A DNA stretch of 64,000 nt from assembly GCA_041655955.1 (NCBI GenBank), contig JBBAEN010000001.1, positions 434,001 through 498,000 on the forward strand. Reading direction: 5' to 3'. Made by a program: the position numbers and the translations under genes. Under the pieces are notes generated by a model. It did not search any database. It saw only the letters and a list, made by a program, of their open reading frames with translations, and was not told the DNA's origin. Source of the stretch: Micavibrio_A sp041655955. GTDB lineage: Bacteria; Pseudomonadota; Alphaproteobacteria; Micavibrionales; Micavibrionaceae. Positions 18,010 through 26,592 of this stretch are shown here, one piece after another. Each line of letters begins with the position of its first letter. Position 1 is the first letter of the stretch.

Positions 18010-18560
18010 CAGACCGTCATAATGTCTTTTTCTTTATCAGACAAAAGCGCGTCGATCTTTTTAATATTCTCATCCGTAAGTTTTTGGACTTCATCCCCAA
18101 GGCGTTTGTTATCGTCTTCGGATTGGCCGTCTGTTTTTAGTTTTTTCAGGCTTTCCATGCCGTCGCGGCGCACGTTACGCACGGCGACGCGGGCGGATTC
18201 GGCATATTGCCCCGCGACCTTGACCAGATCCTTACGGCGCTCTTCGTTCAGTTCCGGCACGGGCACGCGGATAAGATTGCCGTCCGCCTGCGGGTTCAGG
18301 CCGAGATTGGAATCACGAATGGCTTTTTCAACAGATTTCACGGAACCCGTATCCCATACCTGAACGGTCAACATGCGCGGCTCCGGCACGGAAATGCTTC
18401 CGACCTGATTGAGCGGCATGCGCGAGCCATAGATCTCGACCGTAATCGTATCCAGCATGGCCGTGGAAGCGCGCCCCGTGCGCAGGCCGGAAAATTCATG
18501 TTTCAATGAATCGACGGCGGCCTCCATCCGGCGTTTAATATCGTCCTTGTTAAATGACAT
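18009..18560 (-). CDS. frr: Ribosome recycling factor
   Basis: RRF splits the post-termination 70S complex together with EF-G. The 183-residue length is standard. The tRNA-mimic helical domain (FSGLRTGRAST, then VPELNEERRKDLVK) and the beta domain (IRVPVPELNEE region) are clear. The ATG at 18560 has a perfect AGGAGG Shine-Dalgarno. It lies 41 bases after pyrH, in the conserved pyrH-frr-uppS order. Confidence 0.96.
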   Translation of the reverse strand: MSFNKDDIKRRMEAAVDSLKHEFSGLRTGRASTAMLDTITVEIYGSRMPLNQVGSISVPEPRMLTVQVWDTGSVKSVEKAIRDSNLGLNPQADGNLIRVPVPELNEERRKDLVKVAGQYAESARVAVRNVRRDGMESLKKLKTDGQSEDDNKRLGDEVQKLTDENIKKIDALLSDKEKDIMTV

Positions 18561-18601
18561 TGTTTTCCTCCTCGGTACCTGCTTATTTAAAAATATTTAC
18601 G

Positions 18602-19348
18602 TTAATTGCTCACCGTCGTGAACGTGCCTTCGCCCTTCATGACGCGTGCGAAGCTTCCTTCTTCCCTTACATTGAAAATCACTATCGGTATATTGTTTTC
18701 GCGCGCCAGTGAAATGGCCGTCGCATCCATAACACGCAGGTTCTTCGTCAAAACATCCATATAGCTGATTTCATCAAAACGCTTGGCGTCCGGCTCCAGC
18801 TTGGGATCGGCGCTGTAAATTCCATCGACCTTGGTGCCTTTTAAAATCGCGTCGCAGTTCATTTCAGACGCGCGGAGCGCCGCGGTCGTATCGCTCGTAA
18901 AATAAGGGTTGCCCGTACCGGCGGCAAAAATAACAACGCGTCCTTTTTCCATGTGGCGCATGGCCTTGCGGCGGATATAGGGCTCGCAAATGGCCGACAT
19001 GGGGATGGCCGACATCACGCGCGTGGGAACGTCAAGCTGCTCCAGCGCCGATTGCAGGGCAAGCGCATTGATGACAATGCCGAGCATCCCCATATAATCC
19101 GCCTGCGTCCTGTCCATGCCTTCGGCCGCGCCGGACACGCCCCGAAAGATATTCCCCGCCCCGACGGACACGCAAACCTGCACGCCCATATCGATCACTT
19201 CCTTGATATCGCGGGCGACGCGGTTCAGCGTGCTGGAATCCAGACCGAATTCTTTATCCCCCATCAAGACCTCGCCGGACATTTTCAAGAGGACGCGCCG
19301 GTGGGATGGCTGGGCGGACTGCTGGGACGAAGCGGCTATCATTTTCAT
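18602..19348 (-). CDS. pyrH: UMP kinase
   Basis: PyrH phosphorylates UMP to UDP in pyrimidine synthesis; it is a hexameric amino acid kinase-fold enzyme, unlike eukaryotic UMP/CMP kinases. The motifs LLKMSGEVLMG, GAGNIFRG, FAAGTGNPYFTSDTTAALRA and GTKVDGIYSADPK are all present. I chose the ATG at 19348 (248 residues); a longer in-frame start at 19399 would add a poorly conserved basic stretch. In most relatives tsf is directly upstream, but here the DUF305 gene and a 250-base structured gap intervene. Confidence 0.95.
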   Translation of the reverse strand: MKMIAASSQQSAQPSHRRVLLKMSGEVLMGDKEFGLDSSTLNRVARDIKEVIDMGVQVCVSVGAGNIFRGVSGAAEGMDRTQADYMGMLGIVINALALQSALEQLDVPTRVMSAIPMSAICEPYIRRKAMRHMEKGRVVIFAAGTGNPYFTSDTTAALRASEMNCDAILKGTKVDGIYSADPKLEPDAKRFDEISYMDVLTKNLRVMDATAISLARENNIPIVIFNVREEGSFARVMKGEGTFTTVSN

Positions 19349-19443
19349 AATCTTTCTTTTTATGCGGCAAAAGCTTCGCCAAAATAAGAGAAGCCGCATA
19401 GAAAGTCCACCATGACGCGCCCGTTCGGCACGATAAAATGCAT

Positions 19444-19474
19444 AAAAAAATTACCTACCCGGCCCGGCAGGGCC
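19444..19474 (-). terminator. Possible terminator downstream of the DUF305 gene
   Basis: On the minus strand GGCCC-loop-GGGCC (19461-19474) is followed, after about 10 bases, by seven T (19444-19450). The spacer is longer than usual. It would end the DUF305 transcript ahead of pyrH. Confidence 0.3.
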
Positions 19475-19554
19475 TTATAGGCGAAAAAGCCTCTTTAAAC
19501 GGCCTCTCCGGCGCACTCCCGGCCTCGGCTTCTTCAACCAATAGCGGGAGGCGG

Positions 19555-19596
19555 GCCTCTTACTTAGTCGCTTAAGAGGCGCTTGCCGAGGCGCCT
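19555..19596 (-). other. Tandem hairpins after the DUF305 gene
   Basis: GCCTCTTA (19555-19562) and TAAGAGGC (19573-19580) form a perfect 8-bp stem, and AGGCGC/GCGCCT form a second just after it (about 19577-19596); the two are mutually exclusive at their shared bases. They lie in a 180-base tract with about ten GAGGC/GCCTC pentamers. No T-tract is present. Confidence 0.4.
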
Positions 19597-19598
19597 AT

Positions 19599-20447
19599 TC
19601 AGTGATGGCGCTGATGAGGCTCCGGCGCCTCTTTCCGTGAAGAGGCCGGCTGTGGCCGCGGCTTCTTGCCCCCGCTTGGCTTTTGGGCAGCCGCACCCGC
19701 AGTTTTTTTACCGTCCGGCGCATGAGCGCCATGACCGTGGGCGCCGTGATTCATGCCTTCCATGCCGTGAATCATAGAATCATCAATCTTCACATCATCC
19801 GGATTCCCGTCATAACGGCCGGTAATGTTCCGCATCAGGCGGATTTCCTGTTCCTGATCGCGCAAAATATCGACGCAAAGCAGTTTCAGATATTTATTCG
19901 CCACAGCAGGATTTTTTAAATAATCGTCGCACATCACGAGCGCACCTTCGTGATGGATGATCATAGCCTTGGCAAACTGCACGTCCCGTTCGGACACAGG
20001 CTCCGCACCGCTATGAAACGGCCCCGGTATGGGGGCGCGGACAAAGCGCATCTTTTGCGCCAGTCCCTGCTCCGCAATTTGCCGCCATTCCGTCCCGCCC
20101 GCCTTTTCAGGGACAAGCGGCTTGCCGGCAAGCTCCCCGACGCGATCAAGCATGGCTATCTCGAATTTCTGGTTATGGATGATGCTTTTGGCAAGGGCTT
20201 TCAAAGGCCCGTAACTTGCGGCCTTATCCGCCAGATACTCTTCGGACATGGAAAGCGCCCCCGCATGGTGCGGCCTCATGCCGGTAATAAAGTCAAGATC
20301 CGCCTGCCGCGCCGCCTCGTCCTGATGTGCATACCATGGATTGGTCACAGGCGGTTTTCCGGGCGCGTAATCAGGCTCTACCGCCGCCAGCGACGATGCC
20401 GTCCCGACCAGAATAAAAACCAGTAAAAGCTGAAAGAAAATTTTCAT
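19599..20447 (-). CDS. Exported DUF305 protein with His-rich C-terminal tail
   Basis: The 282-residue precursor has a signal peptide (about 1-22) and a DUF305 domain pair: MRPHHAGAL at residues 57-65 and MIIHHEGAL at 162-170, each followed by a helical segment ending in an NQ/DQ-E motif (HNQKFE, RDQEQE). DUF305 is a ferritin-like four-helix fold often found with copper-handling genes. The tail from residue 227 is rich in His, Gly, Lys and Pro (HGMEGMNHGAHGHGAH, ending QRHH), suggesting metal binding in the periplasm; this is inference. The ATG at 20447 has GGGAG upstream; a longer frame to 20540 lacks support. A strong terminator separates it from tsf, so it is its own unit. Confidence 0.85.
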   Translation of the reverse strand: MKIFFQLLLVFILVGTASSLAAVEPDYAPGKPPVTNPWYAHQDEAARQADLDFITGMRPHHAGALSMSEEYLADKAASYGPLKALAKSIIHNQKFEIAMLDRVGELAGKPLVPEKAGGTEWRQIAEQGLAQKMRFVRAPIPGPFHSGAEPVSERDVQFAKAMIIHHEGALVMCDDYLKNPAVANKYLKLLCVDILRDQEQEIRLMRNITGRYDGNPDDVKIDDSMIHGMEGMNHGAHGHGAHAPDGKKTAGAAAQKPSGGKKPRPQPASSRKEAPEPHQRHH

Positions 20448-20527
20448 GCGGCACTCTCCCCACTGAAAGAAAAAGAAATAGAAAAGACCGGAAAAACATG
20501 CGCCGCAATTCGGGCAAAAATAAGGTA

Positions 20528-20550
20528 AAACCCGGCACATGGCCGGGTTT
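20528..20550 (-). terminator. Terminator of the rpsB-tsf operon
   Basis: AAACCCGGC (20528-20536), a 5-base loop and GCCGGGTTT (20542-20550) form a perfect 9-bp stem. On the minus strand it is followed by TTTTACC and then a T-rich stretch, a good factor-independent terminator about 34 bases past the tsf stop. Confidence 0.8.
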
Positions 20551-20583
20551 AACGATAAGATACGGTGACGGAAAACGGCTTGA

Positions 20584-21504
20584 TTAACCGTTTACTGCCG
20601 CGGCAACTTCGGCGGCAAAGTCCGTTTCCTCTTTTTCGATGCCCTCGCCCAGCTGGACGCGCGTATAGGCCGTCAGGGCAACAGGCGCGCCGACATCTTT
20701 CGCCGCATCTTCAAGAAGCTTGGAGATTCTGGTTTCGCCGTCCATGACGAAAATCTGTTCGATAAGGCAGATTTCCTCATAGAATTTGCGCATGCGGCCT
20801 TCGAGCATTTTCTCGATAATCTCCGCAGGCTTGCCTTCGGCTTTCGCCTGTTCGCGCAAAACGTCTTTCTCGCGCTCCATCGTTGCGGCGTCAACGTCTT
20901 CCTTGTTCAGATATTTCGGGAAGGCGGCGGCGACATGCATCGCGAGCTGTTTGCCGAGCGCCCCCAGCTTTTCCTTATCGCCCGTGGATTCAAGGGCGAC
21001 CAATACGCCGATTTTACCGAGATTCGGCGCAACAGCATTATGAACATACGCCGCGACAACACCGTCATTCACGGATAGTTTTTCCATGCGGCGGATTGTC
21101 ATGTTCTCACCGATTTTTGCGATCTTGTCGGTCAGGACTTCGGATAAAGGCTTGCCTTCAAGTTCGACATTCAAAAGCGCATCATAATTGTCCGCGGCAT
21201 TAAGCGCCTTATCGGCAACATTGCGGACAAATCCCTGAAACTCCTCGTTACGGGCGACAAAGTCCGTTTCGGAGTTCACCTCGACGACAGCGCCCGTTTT
21301 GCCTGCGGCGGCAATGGCGACAAGACCTTCAGCCGCCGTGCGGGAAGATTTCTTGGCGGCCTTTGCAAGGCCTTTTTTGCGAAGCCAGTCCGTCGCGGCC
21401 TCGATATCGCCGTTATTTTCCGTCAGGGCGTTTTTAGCGTCCATCATGCCGGCGCCGGTCGCTTCACGAAGTTCTTTCACCATTGATGCTGTAATTGCAG
21501 CCAT
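20584..21504 (-). CDS. tsf: Translation elongation factor Ts
   Basis: EF-Ts is the guanine nucleotide exchange factor for EF-Tu. The 306-residue protein has the N-terminal UBA-like domain (ELREATGAGMMDAKNAL), the EF-Tu-contacting TDFVARNEEF motif near residue 80, and a subdomain with repeated helices ending near VQLGEGIEKEETDFA. The ATG at 21504 has AAGG upstream. It is in the normal rpsB-tsf pair, but a stem-loop in the 99-base gap may tune it relative to rpsB. Confidence 0.97.
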   Translation of the reverse strand: MAAITASMVKELREATGAGMMDAKNALTENNGDIEAATDWLRKKGLAKAAKKSSRTAAEGLVAIAAAGKTGAVVEVNSETDFVARNEEFQGFVRNVADKALNAADNYDALLNVELEGKPLSEVLTDKIAKIGENMTIRRMEKLSVNDGVVAAYVHNAVAPNLGKIGVLVALESTGDKEKLGALGKQLAMHVAAAFPKYLNKEDVDAATMEREKDVLREQAKAEGKPAEIIEKMLEGRMRKFYEEICLIEQIFVMDGETRISKLLEDAAKDVGAPVALTAYTRVQLGEGIEKEETDFAAEVAAAVNG

Positions 21505-21563
21505 AATCTTTTTCCTTTTCCATTGATCCGGCGCCCTTTTGAAGGAGCCGGAAGATAGTTGAA

Positions 21564-21587
21564 AATTCCCCGCAAGCGCGGGGAATT
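21564..21587 (-). terminator. rpsB-tsf intergenic attenuator hairpin
   Basis: AATTCCCCGC (21564-21573), loop of 4, GCGGGGAATT (21578-21587): a perfect 10-bp inverted repeat. On the minus strand the right arm runs into TTTTC, so it resembles a partial factor-independent terminator between rpsB and tsf, where attenuation is known in other bacteria. Confidence 0.65.
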
Positions 21588-21603
21588 ATATGAGGGGATT
21601 TAA

Positions 21604-22401
21604 TCAGCCCGCGTTAGCGGCTTTTTTTTCCTGTTCGACTTCCGCAGCGTCAGGAGCCGCTGGAACATCGACTTTGACATCGACAGCGGCGCCCGCATCC
21701 TTGCCGGAGCGGCCCAGTTCGGCCTGAATACCGTCAAGAATGGCGTCCGCGAACAGGTCGCAGTAAAGCTCGATTGCGCGCAGGGCGTCATCGTTCCCCG
21801 GAATCGGGTAATCAATGCCAAGCGGCGAAGAGTTGGAATCAAGGACGGCAAAAACAGGGATGCCGAGCTTGTTGGCTTCCTGAACCGCGATGTCTTCCTT
21901 GTTCACGTCGATAATGAACAAAGCGTCAGGCTGGCCGCCCATTTCTTTAATACCGCCAAGGGAAAGCTCAAGCTTGTCTTTCTCGCGGGTCATCATCAGG
22001 ATTTCTTTTTTCGTAAGCCCCTGCGGCGCGGAAAGAATTTGTTCCAGTTCGCGCAGGCGGTTGATGGAAACGGAAATGGTTTTCCAGTTCGTCATCATCC
22101 CGCCGAGCCAGCGATGGTTCACATAGTACTGGCCGCAGCGTTTTGCGGATTCAGCGACTTTTTCCTGTGCCTGGCGCTTCGTCCCGACGAACAGGACGCG
22201 GCCGCCATTCGCAACAATATCGCGAACGGATTTCAGCGCCGTGTTCAACATCGGTACGGATTGTTGCAGGTCAAGAATATGGATACCGTTACGAACCCCG
22301 AAAATATAGGGACGCATTTGCGGGTTCCAGCGGCGCGTGTGGTGGCCGAAATGGGCGCCGGCTTCAAGCAATTGGCGCATGGTGAATGTAGGCATTGCCA
22401 T
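21604..22401 (-). CDS. rpsB: 30S ribosomal protein S2
   Basis: S2 binds the back of the 30S head and helps recruit S1. The 265-residue protein has the signature MRQLLEAGAHFGHHTRRWNP and the downstream RWLGGMMTNWKTI and NKEDIAVQEANKLGIPVF segments. The C-terminus is extended and rich in Ala, Glu and Lys, as in many alphaproteobacteria. The ATG at 22401 has AAGGAGA about 10 bases upstream. It opens the rpsB-tsf operon and has a recognisable promoter about 130 bases upstream. Confidence 0.97.
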   Translation of the reverse strand: MAMPTFTMRQLLEAGAHFGHHTRRWNPQMRPYIFGVRNGIHILDLQQSVPMLNTALKSVRDIVANGGRVLFVGTKRQAQEKVAESAKRCGQYYVNHRWLGGMMTNWKTISVSINRLRELEQILSAPQGLTKKEILMMTREKDKLELSLGGIKEMGGQPDALFIIDVNKEDIAVQEANKLGIPVFAVLDSNSSPLGIDYPIPGNDDALRAIELYCDLFADAILDGIQAELGRSGKDAGAAVDVKVDVPAAPDAAEVEQEKKAANAG

Positions 22402-22525
22402 GGATATGGTTCTCCTTGTTATATCCGGTTATATCCTCAGCGGGCCTTGGTTTTTATAGGTTTTCCGGACGGATAACCTAAAAACACCGGGTAAGGAACC
22501 CGCTTGTGAATTTACTACTGGCGGG

Positions 22526-22554
22526 GTTATGCCGTTTTGAGGCTGAAAATGCAA
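22526..22554 (-). promoter_or_regulatory. Candidate rpsB promoter
   Basis: On the minus strand TTGCAT (22549-22554), a 17-base spacer and CATAAC (22526-22531) match the sigma-70 form with 4 or 5 of 6 bases in each box. It leaves a leader of about 120 bases before the rpsB ATG, containing a CGGGT/ACCCG hairpin that could be an S2 feedback site (inference). Confidence 0.5.
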
Positions 22555-22633
22555 GAGAAAAAGGCTTTTAACCTTGCTATTGCCTAAAACAATATGCAAA
22601 CAAATATGGCACTTATTATGTTAGGGGTTAATA

Positions 22634-23104
22634 ATGGGCAATACAGTACAAAAACTGGGTAGATTATGGCGCGCCGTCAATGCCGACATGGAGGATGAAA
22701 CCATGCGCCGCGTCTTGCAGCACGTCGCCTATACCGACACGCTCCATAAGAGCTTTACCGCCATTATATCGGGCGATATGGAAGCGGATCCGCAGAAATT
22801 AGGATGGATTTTCAAGCCCTTGCGCCGCTATTACAACGCCCGCATCAAGAAAGCTTCGGCAGATATAGAAAGCATCGGCAACGACCGGGAAGAACTGGCG
22901 ACCAAGATCACCCCGCTTTTCAGGCATAAAGTTTCCCCTGCCCTCGCCGCCGCCTACAGGGAGAACCGCATGAACGGCAAACGGCTTTCCATGCAGATGG
23001 AGCAGCACCGGCAATTTCTGGCGGATATGGACTGGGCCATCGCCGACCCGCGATTGACCCAGAACAACCTCCCGCTACAGCAGCATTACCGGCATAATTA
23101 TTAG
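22634..23104 (+). CDS. Unrecognised 156-residue protein
   Basis: I do not recognise this protein. It is soluble, highly charged and likely mostly helical, with no signal peptide or membrane segment (MGNTVQKLGRLWRAVNADM at the N-terminus). It contains many Arg, Lys, Met and Gln residues, and the C-terminus ends in a His/Tyr-rich tail. The ATG at 22634 has AGGGG about 9 bases upstream. It is divergent from rpsB and convergent with dnaE, whose stop is 6 bases away. The opposite strand has no comparable frame, which supports it as a real gene. Confidence 0.7.
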   Translation: MGNTVQKLGRLWRAVNADMEDETMRRVLQHVAYTDTLHKSFTAIISGDMEADPQKLGWIFKPLRRYYNARIKKASADIESIGNDREELATKITPLFRHKVSPALAAAYRENRMNGKRLSMQMEQHRQFLADMDWAIADPRLTQNNLPLQQHYRHNY

Positions 23105-23110
23105 GCCCGT

Positions 23111-26100
23111 CTAACGCTCCGCAATGCGGATAACGCCCGGCGTAGAGCGGATGGCACTAATCGCCTGCGGTGAAACGCTCCACCGCCCTTTCAGGTCAAT
23201 CTGGGCAATCTGCCCGCCCGCCGTATGGGCATGGACGGATATTTTCACCGCTCCCTGTCCTTCTATGGCGATCAGATCACGGATTTTGGCGGCGGGCGCG
23301 GCGGCGTCTATATGGACGGCGAGTTCCGTCAGCTTGCTTGCAAGGGTTTCATCCAGAGGCGCGATAATCTGGCCGAGCAGTTTGACCTGCTCATCCCTGA
23401 CATCCGCATCGACCGTTAAAAGCAGCGCCGTGCCGCTCTCAAGAAACGGCCTTGCCCGTGAGAGCGTTTCAGAAAAAATCATAACCTCGTAAACGCCCGT
23501 CGCGTCGGACATCTGTAAGAAGGCGTATTTATTGCCGCTTTTCGGGGAAACTTTTTCAACCTTTTTCAAAAGGATGCCCGCCATCTGCACGCGGCTTGTC
23601 GGCTTGCGCTCCAACTCCTCCACAAGCTGCCCGAACGGAATAATCTTCATCCGCTCAAGCTGCGCCGCCTTGGTGTCGAGCGGGTGCGCCGAAAGATAAA
23701 AACCGACGGCTTCAAATTCATATCTCAGGCGCTCAAGCGGATCCCATTCCATCGCTTCGCGCATCGGCGGCAAGTCGTCCCCGCTGCCATCCGCCTCCCC
23801 GAACAGGCTGACCTGCCCGCTCGAACGCTCTTCGGCCTGCGTTTGCGCATGGCGGATGAGCATTTCGATATTTTCGTAGAGCTGCGCCCGCTTTGCAAAA
23901 ATAGAATCAAAAGCCCCCGCACAGACAAGCTGCTCGAATTGCTTCTTGTTCATAACCTTCGCGTCGAGCCGTCCGATAAAATCGGCGAGCGTCTTAAAGG
24001 CGCCGGCCTCTTCACGCTCCTGTACGATTTTTTCCATGGCGCCATAGCCAACCCCCTTCAGAGCCGTAAGCGCGTAGCGGATCTTTTGCTCTTCCACCGA
24101 AAACATGACGCCTGATTTATTGATGTCGGGCGGCAGGAGCGGAATGCCCATACGCTGTGTTTCCTGTTTAAAGACGGCGAGCTTGTCCGTGTTGCCATAG
24201 TCGAGCGTCATGGACGCGGTCATGAATTCAACCGGATAATTCGCCTTGAGCCACGCGGTCTGATAGGCAATCAGCGCATAGGCCGCGGCGTGCGATTTGT
24301 TAAAGCCGTAACCTGCGAATTTTTCAATCTGGACGAAGATCATCGCCGCCTGTTCCGCCGGCACGTCGGAAAACTCCTTCGCGCCCTTGACGAACATTTC
24401 CTGCTGCGCGTCCATTTCGGCTTTGATTTTCTTCCCCATGGCGCGGCGGAGCAAGTCGGCGCCGCCGAGCGTATAGCCCGCCAAAATCTGCGCCGCCTGC
24501 ATGACCTGTTCCTGATAGACCATGATCCCGTATGTTTCCTCAAGAACAGGCCGCAATTTGGGGTGGAGGTAATCCGCCTCCTCATGCCCGTCCTTGACCG
24601 ATACATATTTGGGAATATTATCCATCGGCCCCGGACGGTAGAGCGATACAAGCGCGATGATGTCTTCAAAACGGTTCGGCTTCATCCGGCGCAGCGTGTC
24701 CTTCATGCCCGAACTTTCAAGCTGGAACACCCCGATGGATTCACCGCGCGAAATCATCTCGTACGCGCCCGCGTCGTCAAGCGGTATCTGGAGGATGTCA
24801 ATATCCTTGCCATGCACCTGTTTGACGATCTGTAACGCCTTTTGCACGACGGTCAGCGTTTTCAGCCCAAGAAAGTCGAACTTCACCAGCCCCGCCTGTT
24901 CGACATATTTCATGTTGAACTGCGTCACCGGCATTTCGGAGCGCGGATCGCGGTAAACGGGGCATAACTCATGAAGCGGCCTGTCGCCGATCACCACGCC
25001 CGCCGCATGGGTCGATGCGTGGCGGTAAAGCCCCTCAAGCTGAAGCGCGATGTCAATAAGCTTCTGGCTCATTTCATCCTTATCACGCTCTGCCCGCAAA
25101 TCCGCATCGGCGTCGAGCGCTTGCTGGAGCGTGACCGGATTGGCCGGATTGTTCGGGATCATCTTGGCAAGCCGGTCAACCTGTCCATAGGGCATTTGCA
25201 AAACGCGCCCGACATCGCGCACCGTATTGCGCGCCTGAAGCTTGCCGAACGTGATGATCTGCGCCACGCGATCCTTGCCGTAGCGTTCCTGAACATATTT
25301 GATAACCTCGTCGCGCCTGTCCTGACAGAAGTCAACGTCGAAGTCCGGCATGGATACGCGTTCGGGGTTCAAAAACCGTTCGAACAGGAGGTTGAATTGC
25401 AACGGATCAAGGTCGGTAATTTTAAGCGCCCATGCGATGACGGATCCCGCACCAGACCCCCTGCCCGGCCCGACCGGAATATCATGATCCTTGGCCCATT
25501 TGATAAAGTCGGAAACGATGAGGAAATAGCCGGGGAAGCCCATCTGTTCGATAATCCCAAGCTCGTAATCAAGGCGCTTGAAATAAGGCTCCGGGTCGGT
25601 TCCCCGGGCCGTATAGTTTTCAATCCGCCATTGAAGCCCTTCCCGCGCCTGCGCCCGCAATTCCTCAACCTCGTTCCTCCCGCTTTCGGTTTCAAACGGC
25701 GGCAGGATGGGCTTGGCCGGTTTCAGGAGGAAATGGCAGCGGCGAGCGATAATGCCCGTATTGATAATGGCCTCCGGAATATCGGCGAACAGCTTCGCCA
25801 TATCCTCGCCGGATTTGAAAAAATGATGCTTCGTAACCTTGCGGCGATCCGCCTCGGTAACATAACGGCCTTCGGCGATGCAAAGCAGCGCGTCATGGGC
25901 CTCGTGCATCGAAGGGTCTGTGAAATAACAATCATTCGTCGCGACGATCGGCACGTTCTCGCGGTAGGCAAAATCAAGCAATCCCTCTTCGGCCAGATCC
26001 TCCGCCGCCAGATTGTGGCGCTGTAGCTCTATATAAAAACAGCCCGGATAGGCGTTCTTTAAGAAGGAGAGCCGCCCCTCGTCCCGCACCCCCATAAGCG

Positions 26101-26494
26101 GCCCGCCGGAAAGGCAGATAAGCCCTTCCGAACAGGCCGGCAGATCGTCATAGGCCGCAACGAAATCCTTGCCGCCCGCGCCGTTCATATAGGCGTCGCT
26201 GACCAGTTTTGAGAGATTGAGATAACCGCGCTCGCTCTGCACCAGAAGCACGATTTGCGCACCGTCTTCCATGCTAATCTGCGCGCCGATAATCGGCTGA
26301 ACCCCTTCGGAAGCCGCCGCCATGGCAAATTCCAAAGCGCCGAAAAGATTGTTCGTATCGGTCACGGCGACGGCGGACATGCCGTTGAGCTTACAGCGTT
26401 TGACGAGTTCCTTCGTCCGGATCGCGCCTTCGGCCAGTGAATAGGCCGAATGCACATGCAAATGCACAAAGTCTTTGGGATCCGCTTCAATCAT
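23111..26494 (-). CDS. dnaE: DNA polymerase III alpha subunit
   Basis: DnaE is the replicative C-family DNA polymerase. The 1127-residue product has an N-terminal PHP domain (FVHLHVHSAYSLAEGAI), the palm with the catalytic MPDFDVDFCQDRRDEV motif around residues 380-395 preceded by GPGRGSGAGSVIAWALKI, fingers, the beta-clamp-binding and helix-hairpin-helix region (about 830-900) and a C-terminal OB domain. The ATG at 26494 is chosen; an in-frame TTG at 26512 is less likely. Length and order fit the main DnaE1, not the DnaE2/ImuC mutasome form. It follows lolD in the usual alphaproteobacterial order. Confidence 0.97.
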   Translation of the reverse strand: MIEADPKDFVHLHVHSAYSLAEGAIRTKELVKRCKLNGMSAVAVTDTNNLFGALEFAMAAASEGVQPIIGAQISMEDGAQIVLLVQSERGYLNLSKLVSDAYMNGAGGKDFVAAYDDLPACSEGLICLSGGPLMGVRDEGRLSFLKNAYPGCFYIELQRHNLAAEDLAEEGLLDFAYRENVPIVATNDCYFTDPSMHEAHDALLCIAEGRYVTEADRRKVTKHHFFKSGEDMAKLFADIPEAIINTGIIARRCHFLLKPAKPILPPFETESGRNEVEELRAQAREGLQWRIENYTARGTDPEPYFKRLDYELGIIEQMGFPGYFLIVSDFIKWAKDHDIPVGPGRGSGAGSVIAWALKITDLDPLQFNLLFERFLNPERVSMPDFDVDFCQDRRDEVIKYVQERYGKDRVAQIITFGKLQARNTVRDVGRVLQMPYGQVDRLAKMIPNNPANPVTLQQALDADADLRAERDKDEMSQKLIDIALQLEGLYRHASTHAAGVVIGDRPLHELCPVYRDPRSEMPVTQFNMKYVEQAGLVKFDFLGLKTLTVVQKALQIVKQVHGKDIDILQIPLDDAGAYEMISRGESIGVFQLESSGMKDTLRRMKPNRFEDIIALVSLYRPGPMDNIPKYVSVKDGHEEADYLHPKLRPVLEETYGIMVYQEQVMQAAQILAGYTLGGADLLRRAMGKKIKAEMDAQQEMFVKGAKEFSDVPAEQAAMIFVQIEKFAGYGFNKSHAAAYALIAYQTAWLKANYPVEFMTASMTLDYGNTDKLAVFKQETQRMGIPLLPPDINKSGVMFSVEEQKIRYALTALKGVGYGAMEKIVQEREEAGAFKTLADFIGRLDAKVMNKKQFEQLVCAGAFDSIFAKRAQLYENIEMLIRHAQTQAEERSSGQVSLFGEADGSGDDLPPMREAMEWDPLERLRYEFEAVGFYLSAHPLDTKAAQLERMKIIPFGQLVEELERKPTSRVQMAGILLKKVEKVSPKSGNKYAFLQMSDATGVYEVMIFSETLSRARPFLESGTALLLTVDADVRDEQVKLLGQIIAPLDETLASKLTELAVHIDAAAPAAKIRDLIAIEGQGAVKISVHAHTAGGQIAQIDLKGRWSVSPQAISAIRSTPGVIRIAER

Positions 26495-26592
26495 GATGCC
26501 CCACCATAGCAAGCGGCAAGCCTTGATGGAAAGGCCCCAAAGCCCCTCTGTCCACGGATGAAAGGTTAAAATTCAGGCTGGAGAGGCAAAAT

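Noticed and set aside
24971..26026. A 351-codon plus-strand open frame
   Set aside because: It is antisense to dnaE, whose motifs are intact across the region.
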